Shown here piece by piece: positions 21,997 to 33,502 of a stretch of DNA of 64,000 bases. The position numbers and the translations under genes are program-made. The notes under the pieces were generated by a model. It made no database searches and was not told the origin of the DNA. It was given only the letters and a program-made list of their open reading frames with translations. Origin of the DNA: Miscanthus floridulus (Eukaryota > Streptophyta > Magnoliopsida > Poales > Poaceae); contig NC_089595.1 in the NCBI RefSeq assembly GCF_019320115.1, forward strand, positions 112,918,461 to 112,982,460, read 5' to 3'. The stretch's first letter is position 1, and every line of letters begins with the position of its first letter.

Positions 21997-23069
21997 TGTT
22001 GATGTTTTTGGACCACCGACGAGTAAATTTGTATTTGCGCGTCTGGCTCGGATGGTGTGCTTGAAGGACACGAGGGTTTATAATGGTTCGGGCGGAACGT
22101 CCCTACGTCCAATTTGCTGCTGCTCGTGTTACCGGCACTTGGTTTGCAGTATGGGTTACAAAAAGGCGAGAGAGGGAAAGGATAAGTCTCTGGTGAAATA
22201 AATGAACGGGTGCTGAGAGCTCGATCGCTGCTTAGCCGTGTGCTCGTGTGGTGCTCTTGTGTTTTTATCTCGTGGTTCGTTCTTGTGCGGATCTGGATTG
22301 ATCCCCTTCATGGGGCGCCCTGCTTTCCCTTTTATAGGCCAAGGGAAAGCGTGGGTTACAGCGGAGAAAAATGAGAAAAACGAGAGAGAGGAAGGTTTCC
22401 AGAATCGCCGGGTCCTTCTTCTCCTTCATGCGGGTCCCACCGATCCTGTAGATGTCAACAGGGACGGCTCCACGTCGTGGCCATGTCCGTCACTGGCGCC
22501 ATGCGCAGGCGTCATCTACCGGTCATGGCGTTCCATCCCGTCCCGGCAAACGTCGTGGTGAACTGACGCGCCTGTCAGCGCTCGTACGAGGGTTAGGTAT
22601 AACAGCACCGATACGCCCGATGTTGTTCTTGATGTGAATCATCATGTATGTCCCATTATGGCATCGGGTTACATCGAGTCGGGCCCGTCTCTTCCCTAGT
22701 GTTAGAGTTTTGACCTAGGCCCATACGCCTGGACCTGGAGTGGTTGACGGTGATATGGGTCCCCGTCGGACGAGACGGAGCCCGCGACCCTTGAGGGTCG
22801 AACGAGACGGAGCACGCACCCAAGGGTCGGGCGAGACGGAGTCCGCGGCCTTGGGCGAGACCCCCGTAGCCTCGGGGTCGGACGAGACGGAGCCCGTGAC
22901 CCTTGGGGGTCGGACGAGATGGAGCCCGTGGCCTCGAGGTCGGACGAGACGGAGCCCGCGGCCTTGGGCGAGACCCCCACAGCCTCGGGGTCGGGCGAGA
23001 CGGAAAGTGCGTCCTTCGGGTCGGGCGAGACGGAGCCCATACCCAAGGGGTCAGGCGAGATACCTGACA
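21997..23069 (-). mobile_element. Solo Tat-type LTR
   Basis: Runs from TGTTGATGTTTTTGGACC to GAGATACCTGACA in window direction and matches the complete LTR of the Tat element along its length, with more divergence and the same minisatellite (22760-23060). No interior follows. The flanking 5 bases are ATCGT and ATAGT, a target duplication with one mismatch, as expected of an old solo LTR. Confidence 0.75.
22760..23060. repeat. GGCGGAGCC-type minisatellite in the solo LTR
   Basis: Variant of the LTR array, here with units such as TCGGACGAGACGGAGCCCG. The G-to-A change (GAGACGG) in most units separates this copy from the other three. Confidence 0.8.
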
Positions 23070-23753
23070 ATAGTCGATCGGAAAATACATCGATAACGAT
23101 CGGAATTCACGAGAACGATATCCTCAAAAACAATAAACACGTCAAACTGTAGAACATGAAAAGATCCATATAACTTGACATATCTCATATGACAATGATA
23201 AATAAAGCCACAATTGACCAGATGACGAGCCGAAACCACACAGTTCACACCACCTTACGTGCAGGTGCACGCCGCCCGAGTCCGTTCGTGTTCGTGGATA
23301 GAGTTACGGGTGCAGCAAGTGATTGGGTGATTGGCTGATTGCCTTCTTGTTATACAAATGAAATACTTCCGTATAGATAGTTCCTTTCCAAAAAAAAAAA
23401 TATTTGCCTTATGTGCTTATGTGTGCAGTTGGGTTCCTTTCCAAAAAAAAATACCTTATGTGCTTGCATGCACAGATCGTAATGCATTGTATAGTCTATA
23501 AATAAATTAGGATTCATTAATTAAAGGCCTTTGAATTAGTAATTACCGACGGTAAATTACCGGTTAAATACGAGAATGTTCGAAAACGATCGGAAGAGGG
23601 CAAAATCATTTTCGCTTTCGTTTTCAATTTGTTTTACCATAATCGTTTTCGATTACCGCTACCGTTTCCGTTTAGGTCTAAAAATCGGAAAAAACTCGAA
23701 ACGATTTTCGAAAATCGGAGATTGTCATTTTCGTTTTCATCCCTAGTCTCTGC

Positions 23754-24265
23754 ATCTCAATGTTTGGGATTCCAAGTGCTGCATTCTTTTCATCTGATAA
23801 GGAAATGCAAGCGGATTCCAGAGGGAACTTCATAGCCAAAGTCGCCTATCTAGTCCAAAGCAGCCAGACAGACCACGTCCATCTCGACACACAAAGGAGA
23901 ACTCTTCAGTTCCTCAGTTGTAAAAAAAGAAGTCTCCACCGGCGTTCGTCACACAAATATTAGTAGAGATGCAGGCATCTGTATGTCCTGTGTTCTGGAG
24001 TCCCCAAGGGGGCTAAAAGTTTTGATAATTGATTGTGAAATGTGTAAAATTATGCTTAGTGGCACTCAAAGTGACCACTAGTTTTGAAACAAATTATACC
24101 CACTGATAACTCACGCTACAAAACTTTGAACACATAAACTTTTATCATCACACAACTTCAAAACATCTGCCTACTGCCTACTGAGTAGCTGTAGTCGGAC
24201 GAGACAAAAATTTAGCAGGGAGGCGGGCATCCAGCATTCCAGCCATGCTTAGCTCCTCAGCTTCT
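23754..24265. other. Non-coding spacer and SPB1 3' flank
   Basis: AT-rich DNA between the Ds-like remnant and the SPB1 stop codon. No open frame with a recognisable domain. The part nearest 24265 should hold the SPB1 3' UTR. Confidence 0.5.
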
Positions 24266-27200
24266 TTACCGCGGGGCTTTCCCAGCCTTCTTCCCAGCTT
24301 TCCCTCTCATGCCTTTCGGGCCACCCTTCCCCTTTGCGCCTTTGCCGCCCTTCTTCCCTTTCTTCCCAGTTCCGCCAGCCCGCTTGTCCTTCTTCATCCG
24401 TGGATCCACCAACACCTTCCCTTTGCCAGCCCTCACCTGAACCCCCTTCTTTGCAACAACATACTCCTTCTGAGGCTTCTTTGGCATCGCCTTCCTGTAA
24501 ATCTGGTCAATCATCTTCCTCTTTGATCGCTCGTTTATGTCATTCTGGTCCGCTATAGCATCTGCCTTTTGGCGTGCCTTGTCAAGATTCTTCATGACAA
24601 CACGCTTCTTCCGAGCCTTGGCCTCTGCAACCTTCTTGGATGGGCGGGCATCAATCTCCTTAAACTGAGCCCTCATCGCAGCTACTTCCTCACGCGTAAC
24701 AGGCTTCATGGGCTGCCTATGCCTCTTTTCATCCTCAACAAACCAGTTGGGTAACCCTTCGTCATCAAACATGTGCTTGTTGTAAGCATCATCAAGTATC
24801 TGTTCTCTCTGTTTCTTCCTCAGCATCTTCTTAGCATAGGCTAGTACTTCAGCCTTTCTGTAATCATCGAGATCATCCTCCGATTCATCAGAAGATGAAG
24901 ATGAATCATCTTCATTTCGGACAGGTTCTGCTGGTACAATCTCAAAATCTTCTTGTTGCAAACACTGTGCTTTAGCCACCTTTTCCTTTTTGCCACTATC
25001 CATCTTCTTATTCCTCTGCAAACTCTCCCTTTCATCTTCAGTGTCACTCTGCTCAGTAACGCCGGTTGCGGCTTCTGTGAACACATCCTGACTATACCAT
25101 TGCTTTACAATCTGCTCTTTAGTTGGCCTCTGTTCATCTAGAGATAACAGAAGGGGATTGGTCTCCTGATCTTGATCTTCGTCAAAATCTTGATCCATTT
25201 CAACATCACCATCATCTTCACCTCCCTAGTAAGATTAAAAGATAATAAACATCTATATCACCTTAAAACTTTACAACCTCTATTATTGTAACCAAGACAA
25301 AAGAAATTGAGAACTTAAACTTTACACCCTCTATTATTGTAAATTGTAAAAAAGAAAAAAGAATTGCATAGCATTGTACAAGTCCTGCCCTTTGGCAAAG
25401 TATTACCTCTAAGAGGTCTGCATCAGCATCAGGATTGATTCGTTTCGCACGCTTGCGTTCTTGTTTTATTTCACCACCCTTTTTAGTTACAAAGCGCTCA
25501 TAAGCTTCATCAAGCATCTCCTCAAGCTGGGCATCATACCTGATGTGAACAATGATTACTTACAAACTTTTGACATGACAGTTTTCTTTTTTAGAAATAT
25601 AAGGATATTTGATCACTTAATTATGTGTTCAGATGGTGTGGATGTTCAAAAAAAATTACCTCTGCTGTTCCTCATCAGAATCCATTTCCTCATCAGAGTC
25701 TTCACGAGCTTGAGTATCCTCATTCTCACTGTCTCCAATTTCATCTTCCACATCAAGCTCTGCTGATTCAACAGCTTCAAGTTCTTTTCCACCCTAAAAA
25801 AAAGGAAAATGAATATAAAAACTTAAGAATTAGATGATCATGAACGAGCATGCTCTTTTAGATGCTTTTCCAAGAACAAACCACAGGTAAAGATAGAACA
25901 TACACAGCTCATTAGAAGGTTACTTTACAGAAATCCAAATAGAGTGGATAAAATTTGTTGGTGTGTTTTAGCAAAAATGGAGCCTGCTGTATTTAGAAAT
26001 TATTGCATGTGGGTCATAGAGGAAACTCAAGAGAGGAAAATGAGTATTGCTGTTTACTTCTTTAAGTGTAACAAATTGGGGACAAACAAGTTTCATGTAA
26101 AACTAAATCTCTTCCAGTGAGCTATCAGTATAAATTCTGAGGACAGGTAATGCCACTAAGTAAAAGATAGCACATAACATGTCCACAGAAACAAGCATTA
26201 TACCTTGATAACACTAATAGAAAACAAGTCAGGATCTCCATAATCATCTCCTGTAGCATCAATCTGCATTCCTGTGGCCTTGCGTGCTTTATCCTGGAAT
26301 GAAGAGAGCCATATGTCAGCATAAATCTCAAATCAACATCATATTGCAAAAAATGCATATGTATTTCATAATACCTTTGCCCGACGCTTTGACAAACGCT
26401 TTCTCTCTCTTTTTTTCTTTCTATCAATGACACTGGTCAATTCTTCCATTTCCTGTAGAAGTACATCATCATCCGTGACCTTTGTGTTCTCCACAGCATC
26501 ACTGACCTTTGGGGTGACTTGTGAAGACGCTGACAGTGCTTTTCGTAAGCGAATTCGCCATCTAACATGGTCATGCAATAGATATAAGATTTATATACTC
26601 TGCACACCTCTACTTATAGACTTGTTTGGGTTATCATAACTATTTAAATGAACAGAAATAAACCATATGGGAAAATAGAATGGTAGATAAGGTACTCACT
26701 TCAAGATATGCTTGAAACTATTCTTATCCAACAGAAGTAAGTCCTCACAGAAATTTTTTATCTGGCACAAACCAAATAATCAAACGTAAGTACCTATACA
26801 AAAATAGATGGAAAGATAAGCTGTGCAGTATGCTTAGCAATGGCATCAGTTCCTTACATCATCTGTTGTAAGCTCATGATTCTTTATGGGCAGGGATTCT
26901 GGATTATCAAATGAAATTGCATTGTAAGAGCCCAAAAACTCCAGTGGTGCCTGGGCGTCAGACCATATAAAGTCTGATGCCAAACCGACTTTCCGCAATG
27001 TCGTATTCCCTTCTTCATACCTACATACAAGTTATTGATATCAGTGTATAACAATCTATTGTGCCATATTGTTCACCAAAGAGGGCTTTGTGTAACAAAA
27101 ACTTAAAGCTACAACTTCTACAGGTGGATTCCACCAAAGTTTTTCAACATAGAAAGAACAGCGTATGCCTTTTTAATAAACTTCTACAGGTGATAGGCTT

Positions 27201-29115
27201 GGTGAGCCAACATAAACACCCACTCACTCTTATGAAAATAACAACAACAACAACAACAACATAACCTTAAGTGCAGTGAGCCAACATAAACACCCACCCA
27301 CTCTTATCAACATAAACGCTCTTAGTGATGCACCATACATGAACCCGAGTACTGGTGTTTTTGTTGAACAAATTCTACAAACTATTAATTCTTGTTCATT
27401 GTTGCTTACCCAAAGAGCAGAAAAGCACAGTTTTCTGGCTCAAACTAGAAATGACTAACTGATTATGTGACTTTAAAAAATGCCGAATTGGTGAGAACAA
27501 ACATCTCAATTGCTTGCACGAAATAACAGAGCAACTTGTAAACTTTCACGATACCAAGAGCAATGCAATTATTTACATGTGAGCAGAACAAGGATATTGG
27601 AAAACAGGCTGTTATAAACTTATAATGAACGTAAGAAATGGATATTTAATGTGAGAACTGAGAACAGATATAGGTAGAACATTATAGTCCACTATGATGT
27701 GAACACTGCTAATCGTGCTAACAATTATATAGATATAAAAAAGATACATACTTTCAGAAGGGGAAAAGGAAAAGAAGCAGGCAAACTTGATGTGAAAAGA
27801 GGGCCTACCCATCACGGTGTCTCTTTTTCCTACCATCCATGACATCCCTAGACTGCAGAGCACCAAAATTTCCAAAATTAAGGTACGCTAGCAGAAAAAA
27901 GAAAAGAAACTAGACACTTAGACAGATGATTCAGACAAGTGGTTCAACATACTTTGGTCTGTTCTGGAACCACACTGAACAAGTGCTTTATATCAAGAAG
28001 TTCTGGCTGAATCTTTGCGGGAGCCTTGTATTTCAGGCAGATGATATAAATTTCAGCAGATGTAGACCGACTTGCCGAAGGTTTAGTCGCCTCAACCTTC
28101 TCAAACAACTGCAAACCAAGATGATATTTGATGTTTCAATTAACCAAATAGGAAAAATAAAAAAATACAAAACATTTAATGAATACACACCTGTTTAAGA
28201 CAGTACATAATAGCGTTGTAATCTTGAGACCTAAAAACCTGTTGAAGAAAAAGAACAGTTGATTAAACATGGATTGAAATGTGAGACAATGAGAACAACG
28301 AAAATAAAGCTGATTCAACAACTGAAGGAGATGAGTCAATAACAAAACACATGACAACTCTGCAAGGTATAAACTGTCAAAACCACTCAACATGTCAGAA
28401 GAATGGATACTACTTCACTGTGAACCAAGGAGCACATATATATACATAAACATAACACCTGACTAGGCATGAAAATGTCAAGATATCATGCTGCCACTTA
28501 TTTAGAACAGATTTTTATAGTGTATTTTCAACAAAGACATTTTGCATTCACATATTACAAGGAAAATAAGCATCATGCTTAATTACAAAGGGAAGCCAAT
28601 GGCTGCAACATTGAGCATTCTTCTTCTGTAGAATCCTTTACCTTCGTGATGAAGGCGCCCTTGGGAGCGAGGAACATGGTAGCAAGGCGCAGTGCGTCGA
28701 TGACGAGCGCCGACTGCGATGTGGCCTCCTGTGCCCAGGCACCACCGACGTTGGGCGACCCGTCGTGGAGCACGACGTCGAAGGCGGAGACGCCGTTGGA
28801 GTCCATGAGCCTCCGCACCGCGGCGCGGCACTTGGTGGTGGTGATGTCCTCGGTGAGCGAGTGGGCACCGCGGATGGGGCGGATGGGGACGAGGTCGACC
28901 CCGACGACGAAGGCTCCCACGGGGGCATGGTTGACGGCCACCTGGACCCACCCTCCCGGCGCGGCGCAGAGGTCGAGCACCGAGCGCGCCGTCGGGAGGA
29001 AGCGGAACCGCGCGTCGAGCTGGAGCAGCTTGAAGGCCGCGCGACTCCGGTACCCTTGCTCCTTGGCGAGGTGGTAGAACTTGTCCTGGCGCTGCTTCCC
29101 CTTCGCCTTGCCCAT
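24266..29115 (-). CDS. SPB1: SPB1-type rRNA methyltransferase, 11 exons
   Basis: Predicted 816-residue protein, close to yeast Spb1 (841). Exons in transcript order: 28642-29115, 28191-28238, 27953-28108, 27809-27852, 26858-27020, 26700-26761, 26375-26561, 26204-26293, 25661-25794, 25407-25539, 24266-25225; all junctions are GT-AG and phases agree (one exon edge is uncertain by 1 base). Residues 1-205 form an FtsJ/RrmJ methyltransferase with the SAM loop [14 protein letters not shown], then [11 protein letters not shown] and GAFITK. The middle matches DUF3381 and is acidic. The last exon is the Spb1 C-terminal domain, with KQWYSQDVF and a Lys/Gly-rich tail. In yeast Spb1 2'-O-methylates the 25S A-loop in pre-60S particles in the nucleolus. 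The gene appears intact and diverges from the ERA gene. Confidence 0.93.
27202..27307. repeat. 32-bp direct repeat around an (AAC)n filler
   Basis: Copies at 27202-27233 and 27276-27307 begin GTGAGCCAACATAAACACCC and differ at one base. Between them are 42 bases with a run of AAC. It lies in an SPB1 intron. It could be a strongly truncated retroposon with its target duplication, or a repair-made duplication with filler. Confidence 0.6.
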
Positions 29116-29458
29116 CTCCGCCGCCGCCGCCGACGAGACTTCCCAGCGAGGGGATGGGGGCTAGGGTTTTGGAGATGGTTTTGCTCCGCGCTCCGGCGGC
29201 GGTTGGGAGCTTGCTGCTCTGGTCGTTTTTGTCGGGAGGGCTCCGTGGCGGGTAGGCCGTGACCAGTTCATGGGCCTGGGCCTTTTCCTTTTATGGGCCT
29301 CCGAAAATGGGCCGACAACTGGCTTTCAATAAAAGCTGAGGTAAAACTCTTTGAAAAAATGGGCCGAAAACATCCCGTCGCCTGCCTTCTCTTTCTTATC
29401 CCCAATGGCGGATGCTCGCGAACACATTGCGCACTCTCTGCAGTCTGCACTCGCCACG
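29116..29458. promoter_or_regulatory. Divergent promoter between SPB1 and ERA
   Basis: 343 bases separate the two start codons. Five TGGGCC boxes (site II type) lie at 29271, 29277, 29294, 29308 and 29360. A telo-box, AAACCCTA on the minus strand, lies at 29162-29169 in the likely SPB1 leader. Site II plus telo-box is the known promoter combination of plant ribosomal-protein and ribosome-biogenesis genes, bound by TCP and telo-box factors. No clear TATA box is seen. Confidence 0.75.
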
Positions 29459-32353
29459 ATGGAGCTTGGCCTCGCTCTCCGGTTCGTCGCGCCGCCGCCG
29501 TTGCTGCCTCCGTGTCTCTCCCATAGAGCTCTTGCTCTTCCACCGGATTTTATTTCCCCGTGTGTGCTGCAAGGAAGACGCGTCCGCGCCTCGAGACTGA
29601 AGCATGGAGCTTGGGCTGTGTGCAATGCGATTATGACCTATTCAGGAGTGGAAGAGGATGAGATGGTGGAAGAAGAAGTGGAGGAGGAGGAGGAAGCTGA
29701 ACCGGCGGTGAGCACGAGGCCGCGCCTGGAGCTCATCGAGAAGCCGGACCGGAGCCTGGCGCTGCTGGATGAGTACGAGTCGGAGGAACTTGGCTCCTCT
29801 CTTTGCGCCAATCACCGCAGCGGTTAGGCTTCTCACTTCTGTGCTTTCTGAGTTTGAAATTAGTCGGGTTTAGTATTGATTAATCTTAGGAATTGAGGTC
29901 ATGCACTTAGTTCTAAACTTTATTAGCCAAATTTCGTCCTAGTTCGTAAAGTAAAATTAAGGAGCTTGCAAAGTTGCAATGCGCAGAGCATTTTCGTCAA
30001 AATTGCAAATTGGAAATTGATCCATATTGAATGATTGGCATACTGATACGGTGTCTCCGCAGGCTATGTTGCTGTATTGGGGAAGCCAAATGTTGGCAAG
30101 AGCACCCTTATAAACCAAATGGTTGGTCAGAAACTTTCAATTGTAACAGATAAACCGCAAACGACAAGACATCGCATTCTTGGTATATGTTCTGAACCAG
30201 AATACCAGGTATCAGAATTTTATTCAATTCAATACAAATTAAGGTCCTCGGAAGTTTCTGGTTCCATTACCATCAAGGGGATCATGTTGCTTTTCACTGC
30301 TAATCTGAGTTATCATTTAGTTTGCAGATTATACTTTATGACACTCCTGGTGTTATTAAAAAGGAGATGCATAAGCTGGACAGTATGATGATGAAGAATG
30401 TCAGGAGCGCTATCGGCAGTGCGGACTGTGTGCTTGTTGTTGCTGATGCTTGCAAAACGCCTGAAAAGGTATTGCCAGCAGTAAGAAAGAAAGTAATCCA
30501 TCCTGACTTTCAACCATTTTACCTTACATCTTGCAAGCTTTGAGCTTTTAGATTGATGAAATGCTTGAAGAAGGTGTGGGAAACAAAGATATTGGACTTC
30601 CTGTACTGCTGGTATTGAACAAGAAAGATCTCATAAAACCCGGAGAAATCGCAAAGAAACTTGAGGTATGAACCTGATACAATTGTTGAAAGGTGTTTCC
30701 CTGTTTCTTTTGTGCTTTTCTCTGCATGCAGTTGGTATTGATTTCCGGACAACTCTTTTGACAGTGGTACCAAAAATTTACTAATGTTGATGATGTTATA
30801 CCAATAAGTGCTAAATTTGGTAATGGGGTGGATGATATCAAGGAGTGGATATTGTCAAAGCTCCCTCTGGGTCCTGCTTACTACCCCAAGGTATTAGCAA
30901 AGATCATTCATATTTTTCTAATGGCATCTCCCTATGCTTTGTTTACCTTTAAATGTCATGGACTGTCCTCATATATTATAAACAGAGAGAGTCAGGTTCT
31001 GGCGCTCAGAACATTTTAGTAAATATTTTTGTCTGTGTGGTCAAGAGCGTGCTCCTGAATATCATTATAGTTGAACTTGATGTGCCCATTCCAATGTTGA
31101 CTCCCGACAAATCTTGTGTTAATCTTAGTTTGATGGATGGAGGCATTGGCAAATCATCTTTCTGCAGATGGCATGGGAGTTTGCTTTTTTCCATTATTCG
31201 TGAACTGAGCAATGTGAACTTGAAACTGCTAATGTATGAATTAGTACGAAATGATTACTATGTGCCCTGCTAGGTTGCTACAAATCAGTTGTGAAGAAAT
31301 ATTTTCTCAAAAGCCCCGACATATTTTTACTTCATCTAGAGGATGCTAAATAATAGGCTTACACCCTTTTAGTACATTGTTACCACCCTCTTTGTTGCTC
31401 TGTGGTTTATCTCTTAAACAAGCATATGCTCTGTAATATGATTCCTCAGTTGAACTGAACCATCTATTTTTTTGTTAGATGTTGTACTACATGGGATGAT
31501 TTGAGATTAATAGGCGTATTCTGTTCATGTATTTAGCCATGTGGTTCATCATGTTTCAGGATATAGCTAGTGAACACCCCGAGAGATTTTTTGTTGGTGA
31601 AATAGTGAGGGAAAAGATTTTTGTTCAATACAGGCAGGAAATTCCTTATTCATGCCAGGTATATCTTCAGGTGTTTTCCCTATGAGTTTGATGCAGCATA
31701 TTCTCCATCTTGATATTCTTTATTTCTAATATAATCATTTTTTCATGACAGGTTAATGTTGTCAGTTACAAAAGTAGGCCTAGTGCCAAGGACTTCATTC
31801 AAGTTGACATACTTGTTGAGAAAGAATCACAAAGAAGCATTATACTAGGGAAGGTAAAAAAAAAGTTAACAATACCATAATTATACATGATGTGGGCTGT
31901 TTTTCCTGGATATTTGAAATACATGAGACAAGAAATTAGACTTTTTTAAAATCTAAGATTCAATCTATTATAAAGAAAGGAATTAGGCCATGAATTCCCG
32001 GGTTGTGTTGTCTCATGTCTAATGGCAAAAAATATTCCCCTAACATGTCCGATTGATGCAGGATGGCAAAGCCATAAAGATGTTGGCAACCGCGTCAAGG
32101 CTTGACATCGAGGATTTCCTACAAAAGAAAGTCTACCTTGAGGTTTACATACATCTTATTCACTTATATTACGTGGTCGCTGTGGACTTGCCATCTCCTG
32201 CTGCAATGCTACCATCGTGGAGAAGTTTCTGTCTAACAAGTAATGCACGACTCCTTCCTTGTACAGATAGAGGTCAAAGTGAAGGAAAACTGGCGGCAAG
32301 ACGAGCGGCTTCTGAAGCGGTATGGCTATGGCGGCGAGATCCAAGCACTGTGA
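29459..32353 (+). CDS. ERA: ERA-type GTPase with KH domain, 9 exons
   Basis: Predicted 419 residues. Exons: 29459-29822, 30063-30208, 30328-30468, 30552-30665, 30765-30890, 31560-31658, 31752-31853, 32062-32142, 32267-32353; all GT-AG, total 1260 bases in one frame. GTPase motifs: G1 [10 protein letters not shown]2 in KPQTTRHR, G3 DTPG, G4 NKKD, G5 SAK. The KH RNA-binding domain follows, with [18 protein letters not shown] and a C-terminal [10 protein letters not shown]. The N-terminal ~120 residues are an Arg/Ser/Ala-rich, transit-like stretch and an acidic [11 protein letters not shown] segment, so plastid or mitochondrial targeting is likely; the plastid ERG2 type seems the better match. 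ERA proteins bind the 3' end of small-subunit rRNA during assembly. I chose the ATG at 29459; an in-frame ATG at 29405 is possible. Confidence 0.92.
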
Positions 32354-32380
32354 CTTCGACCCCAGGAGGATGCGCTATCA

Positions 32381-32490
32381 CTGTTCGGGTTGGTTTCTGG
32401 GCTGATAAGCCCGGCTGGTGTTGGTTTATTGTGAGAGAAAAACACTGTTAGCTGGCTGATAAGCTCTGGCTGAAACCAATAAACGAACAG
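32381..32490. mobile_element. Short hAT-like MITE in the ERA 3' UTR
   Basis: About 110 bases with inverted ends: CTGTTCGGGTTGGTTTC at left and GAAACCAATAAACGAACAG at right. The inner motifs GGCTGATAAGC and TTTATTGTGAGAGAAAAAC are shared with 42058-42169. It begins 27 bases after the ERA stop codon, so it is probably part of the transcript's 3' UTR. Confidence 0.65.
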
Positions 32491-33009
32491 ACTGTTTAGC
32501 TGCCGCGAGCATAGAATGACTTCACTTTTCCTTTCCATTTCTTCTCTTATGTTGTTGTTGGCGATGCGAGTGAGTATAGCAGTTAGTGAGGCCCTCCTCT
32601 CAACAAGTTCTGTGCTCTGATCCTGTTGTTTTGTCTGTGGAACTGATTTTGCTGCAGAGAAGTGAGCATGGTTGCGCTCTCTGTAGTCTGTATTAAATCA
32701 TGGGAGAGAGGGTCTCAGACAGCCGAGCCAAGTGCATGTAGTACGAGTCGCTCTTTCCAATTTGTGTGCTTCGGGTGGCCGCGTGGGCGTTACCCCGCCG
32801 CCGTCGCGGTGGGTCCAGGCGGTGGCGCGCCGTGTGCCCTGCGCCGGCCGCTGTGGATACGGTGTGGCAAAGCGAGCACAACTGGTTGGAGCCGCCGCCG
32901 CAGACCGACTGACAATGAGACACGATGGTCCATGGAGCATGCAGGTCAGATCTGACGCAGCATTGACTTGGCTACCTCGGTCTCAACTCTCGACTTCTCT
33001 TTCTGTTGT

Positions 33010-33059
<50 letters not shown>

Positions 33060-33156
33060 GACTTCTCCACAGACCACAGGACACGTGGGGCGACTGACCG
33101 ACTGACTGAATGAATATGTATGCGCTCATCCTATCGAATAGGGAGTTCCAAACTAA
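32491..33156. other. ERA downstream region with poly(A) scar
   Basis: ERA 3' flank. It includes GC-rich sequence at 32770-32930 without a supported gene, and a run of 44 A at 33011-33054. The A run with TTTCTGTTGTC (33000-33052) is flanked by a perfect 15-bp direct repeat AACTCTCGACTTCTC at 32985-32999 and 33053-33067, like the target duplication of a very short poly(A) retroposon. Confidence 0.6.
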
Positions 33157-33499
33157 GGTCTGGTTTAAATTTAGGGTATAAAATGTTGAGACGTCACATC
33201 AGATATCACATAAAGATATCGCATGTGATGTTTGATACTAATAAAAAAATAAATTACAAAATTCGTCAGTAATCCACGAGACGAATTTATTAAGTCTAAT
33301 TAATCCGTCATTAGCACACGCGTACTGTAGCACCACATTGTCAAATCATAAACTAATTAGGCTTAAAAGTTCGCCTTATAAAATAGTTGCGAATTGTGCA
33401 ATTAGTTATTTTTTTGAGTCTATATTTAATACTCAATGTATATGTCAAACATTTAATAGGATAGAGAGTAAACTTTAGGAAGAGGGACTAAACAAAGCC
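33157..33499. mobile_element. Tourist-like (PIF/Harbinger) MITE
   Basis: 343 bases, flanked by TAA on both sides (33154-33156, 33500-33502), the target duplication of PIF/Harbinger elements. Ends: GGTCTGGTTTAAATTTAGGG and GGGACTAAACAAAGCC. The interior has motifs common in grass MITEs (TACTGTAGCAC, ACTAATTAGGCTTAAAAG, GTGCAATTAGTTATTTTTTT). No coding. Confidence 0.8.
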
Positions 33500-33502
33500 T
33501 AA

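Larger units (their letters stand above)
21865..23753. mobile_element. Ac/Ds-like hAT remnant with nested solo LTR
   Basis: The right end at 23745, read on the minus strand, begins TAGGGATGAAAACG, the terminal motif of maize Ac/Ds elements. The inner sequence is rich in CGAAAACG and ACCGGTAA-like motifs, as in Ds ends. An 8-bp direct repeat GTCTCTGC lies at 21865-21872 and 23746-23753, the size of a hAT target duplication. The left terminal motif is not recognisable, so that end may be damaged. No transposase coding is seen. A solo Tat LTR sits inside. Confidence 0.65.

Noticed and set aside
29351..29458. Longer N-terminus for the ERA protein from an upstream in-frame codon
   Set aside because: 29351 is not an ATG. 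The ATG at 29405 is possible, but 29459 starts the region that looks like a transit peptide (MELGLALRF), and upstream lies the TGGGCC promoter cluster.
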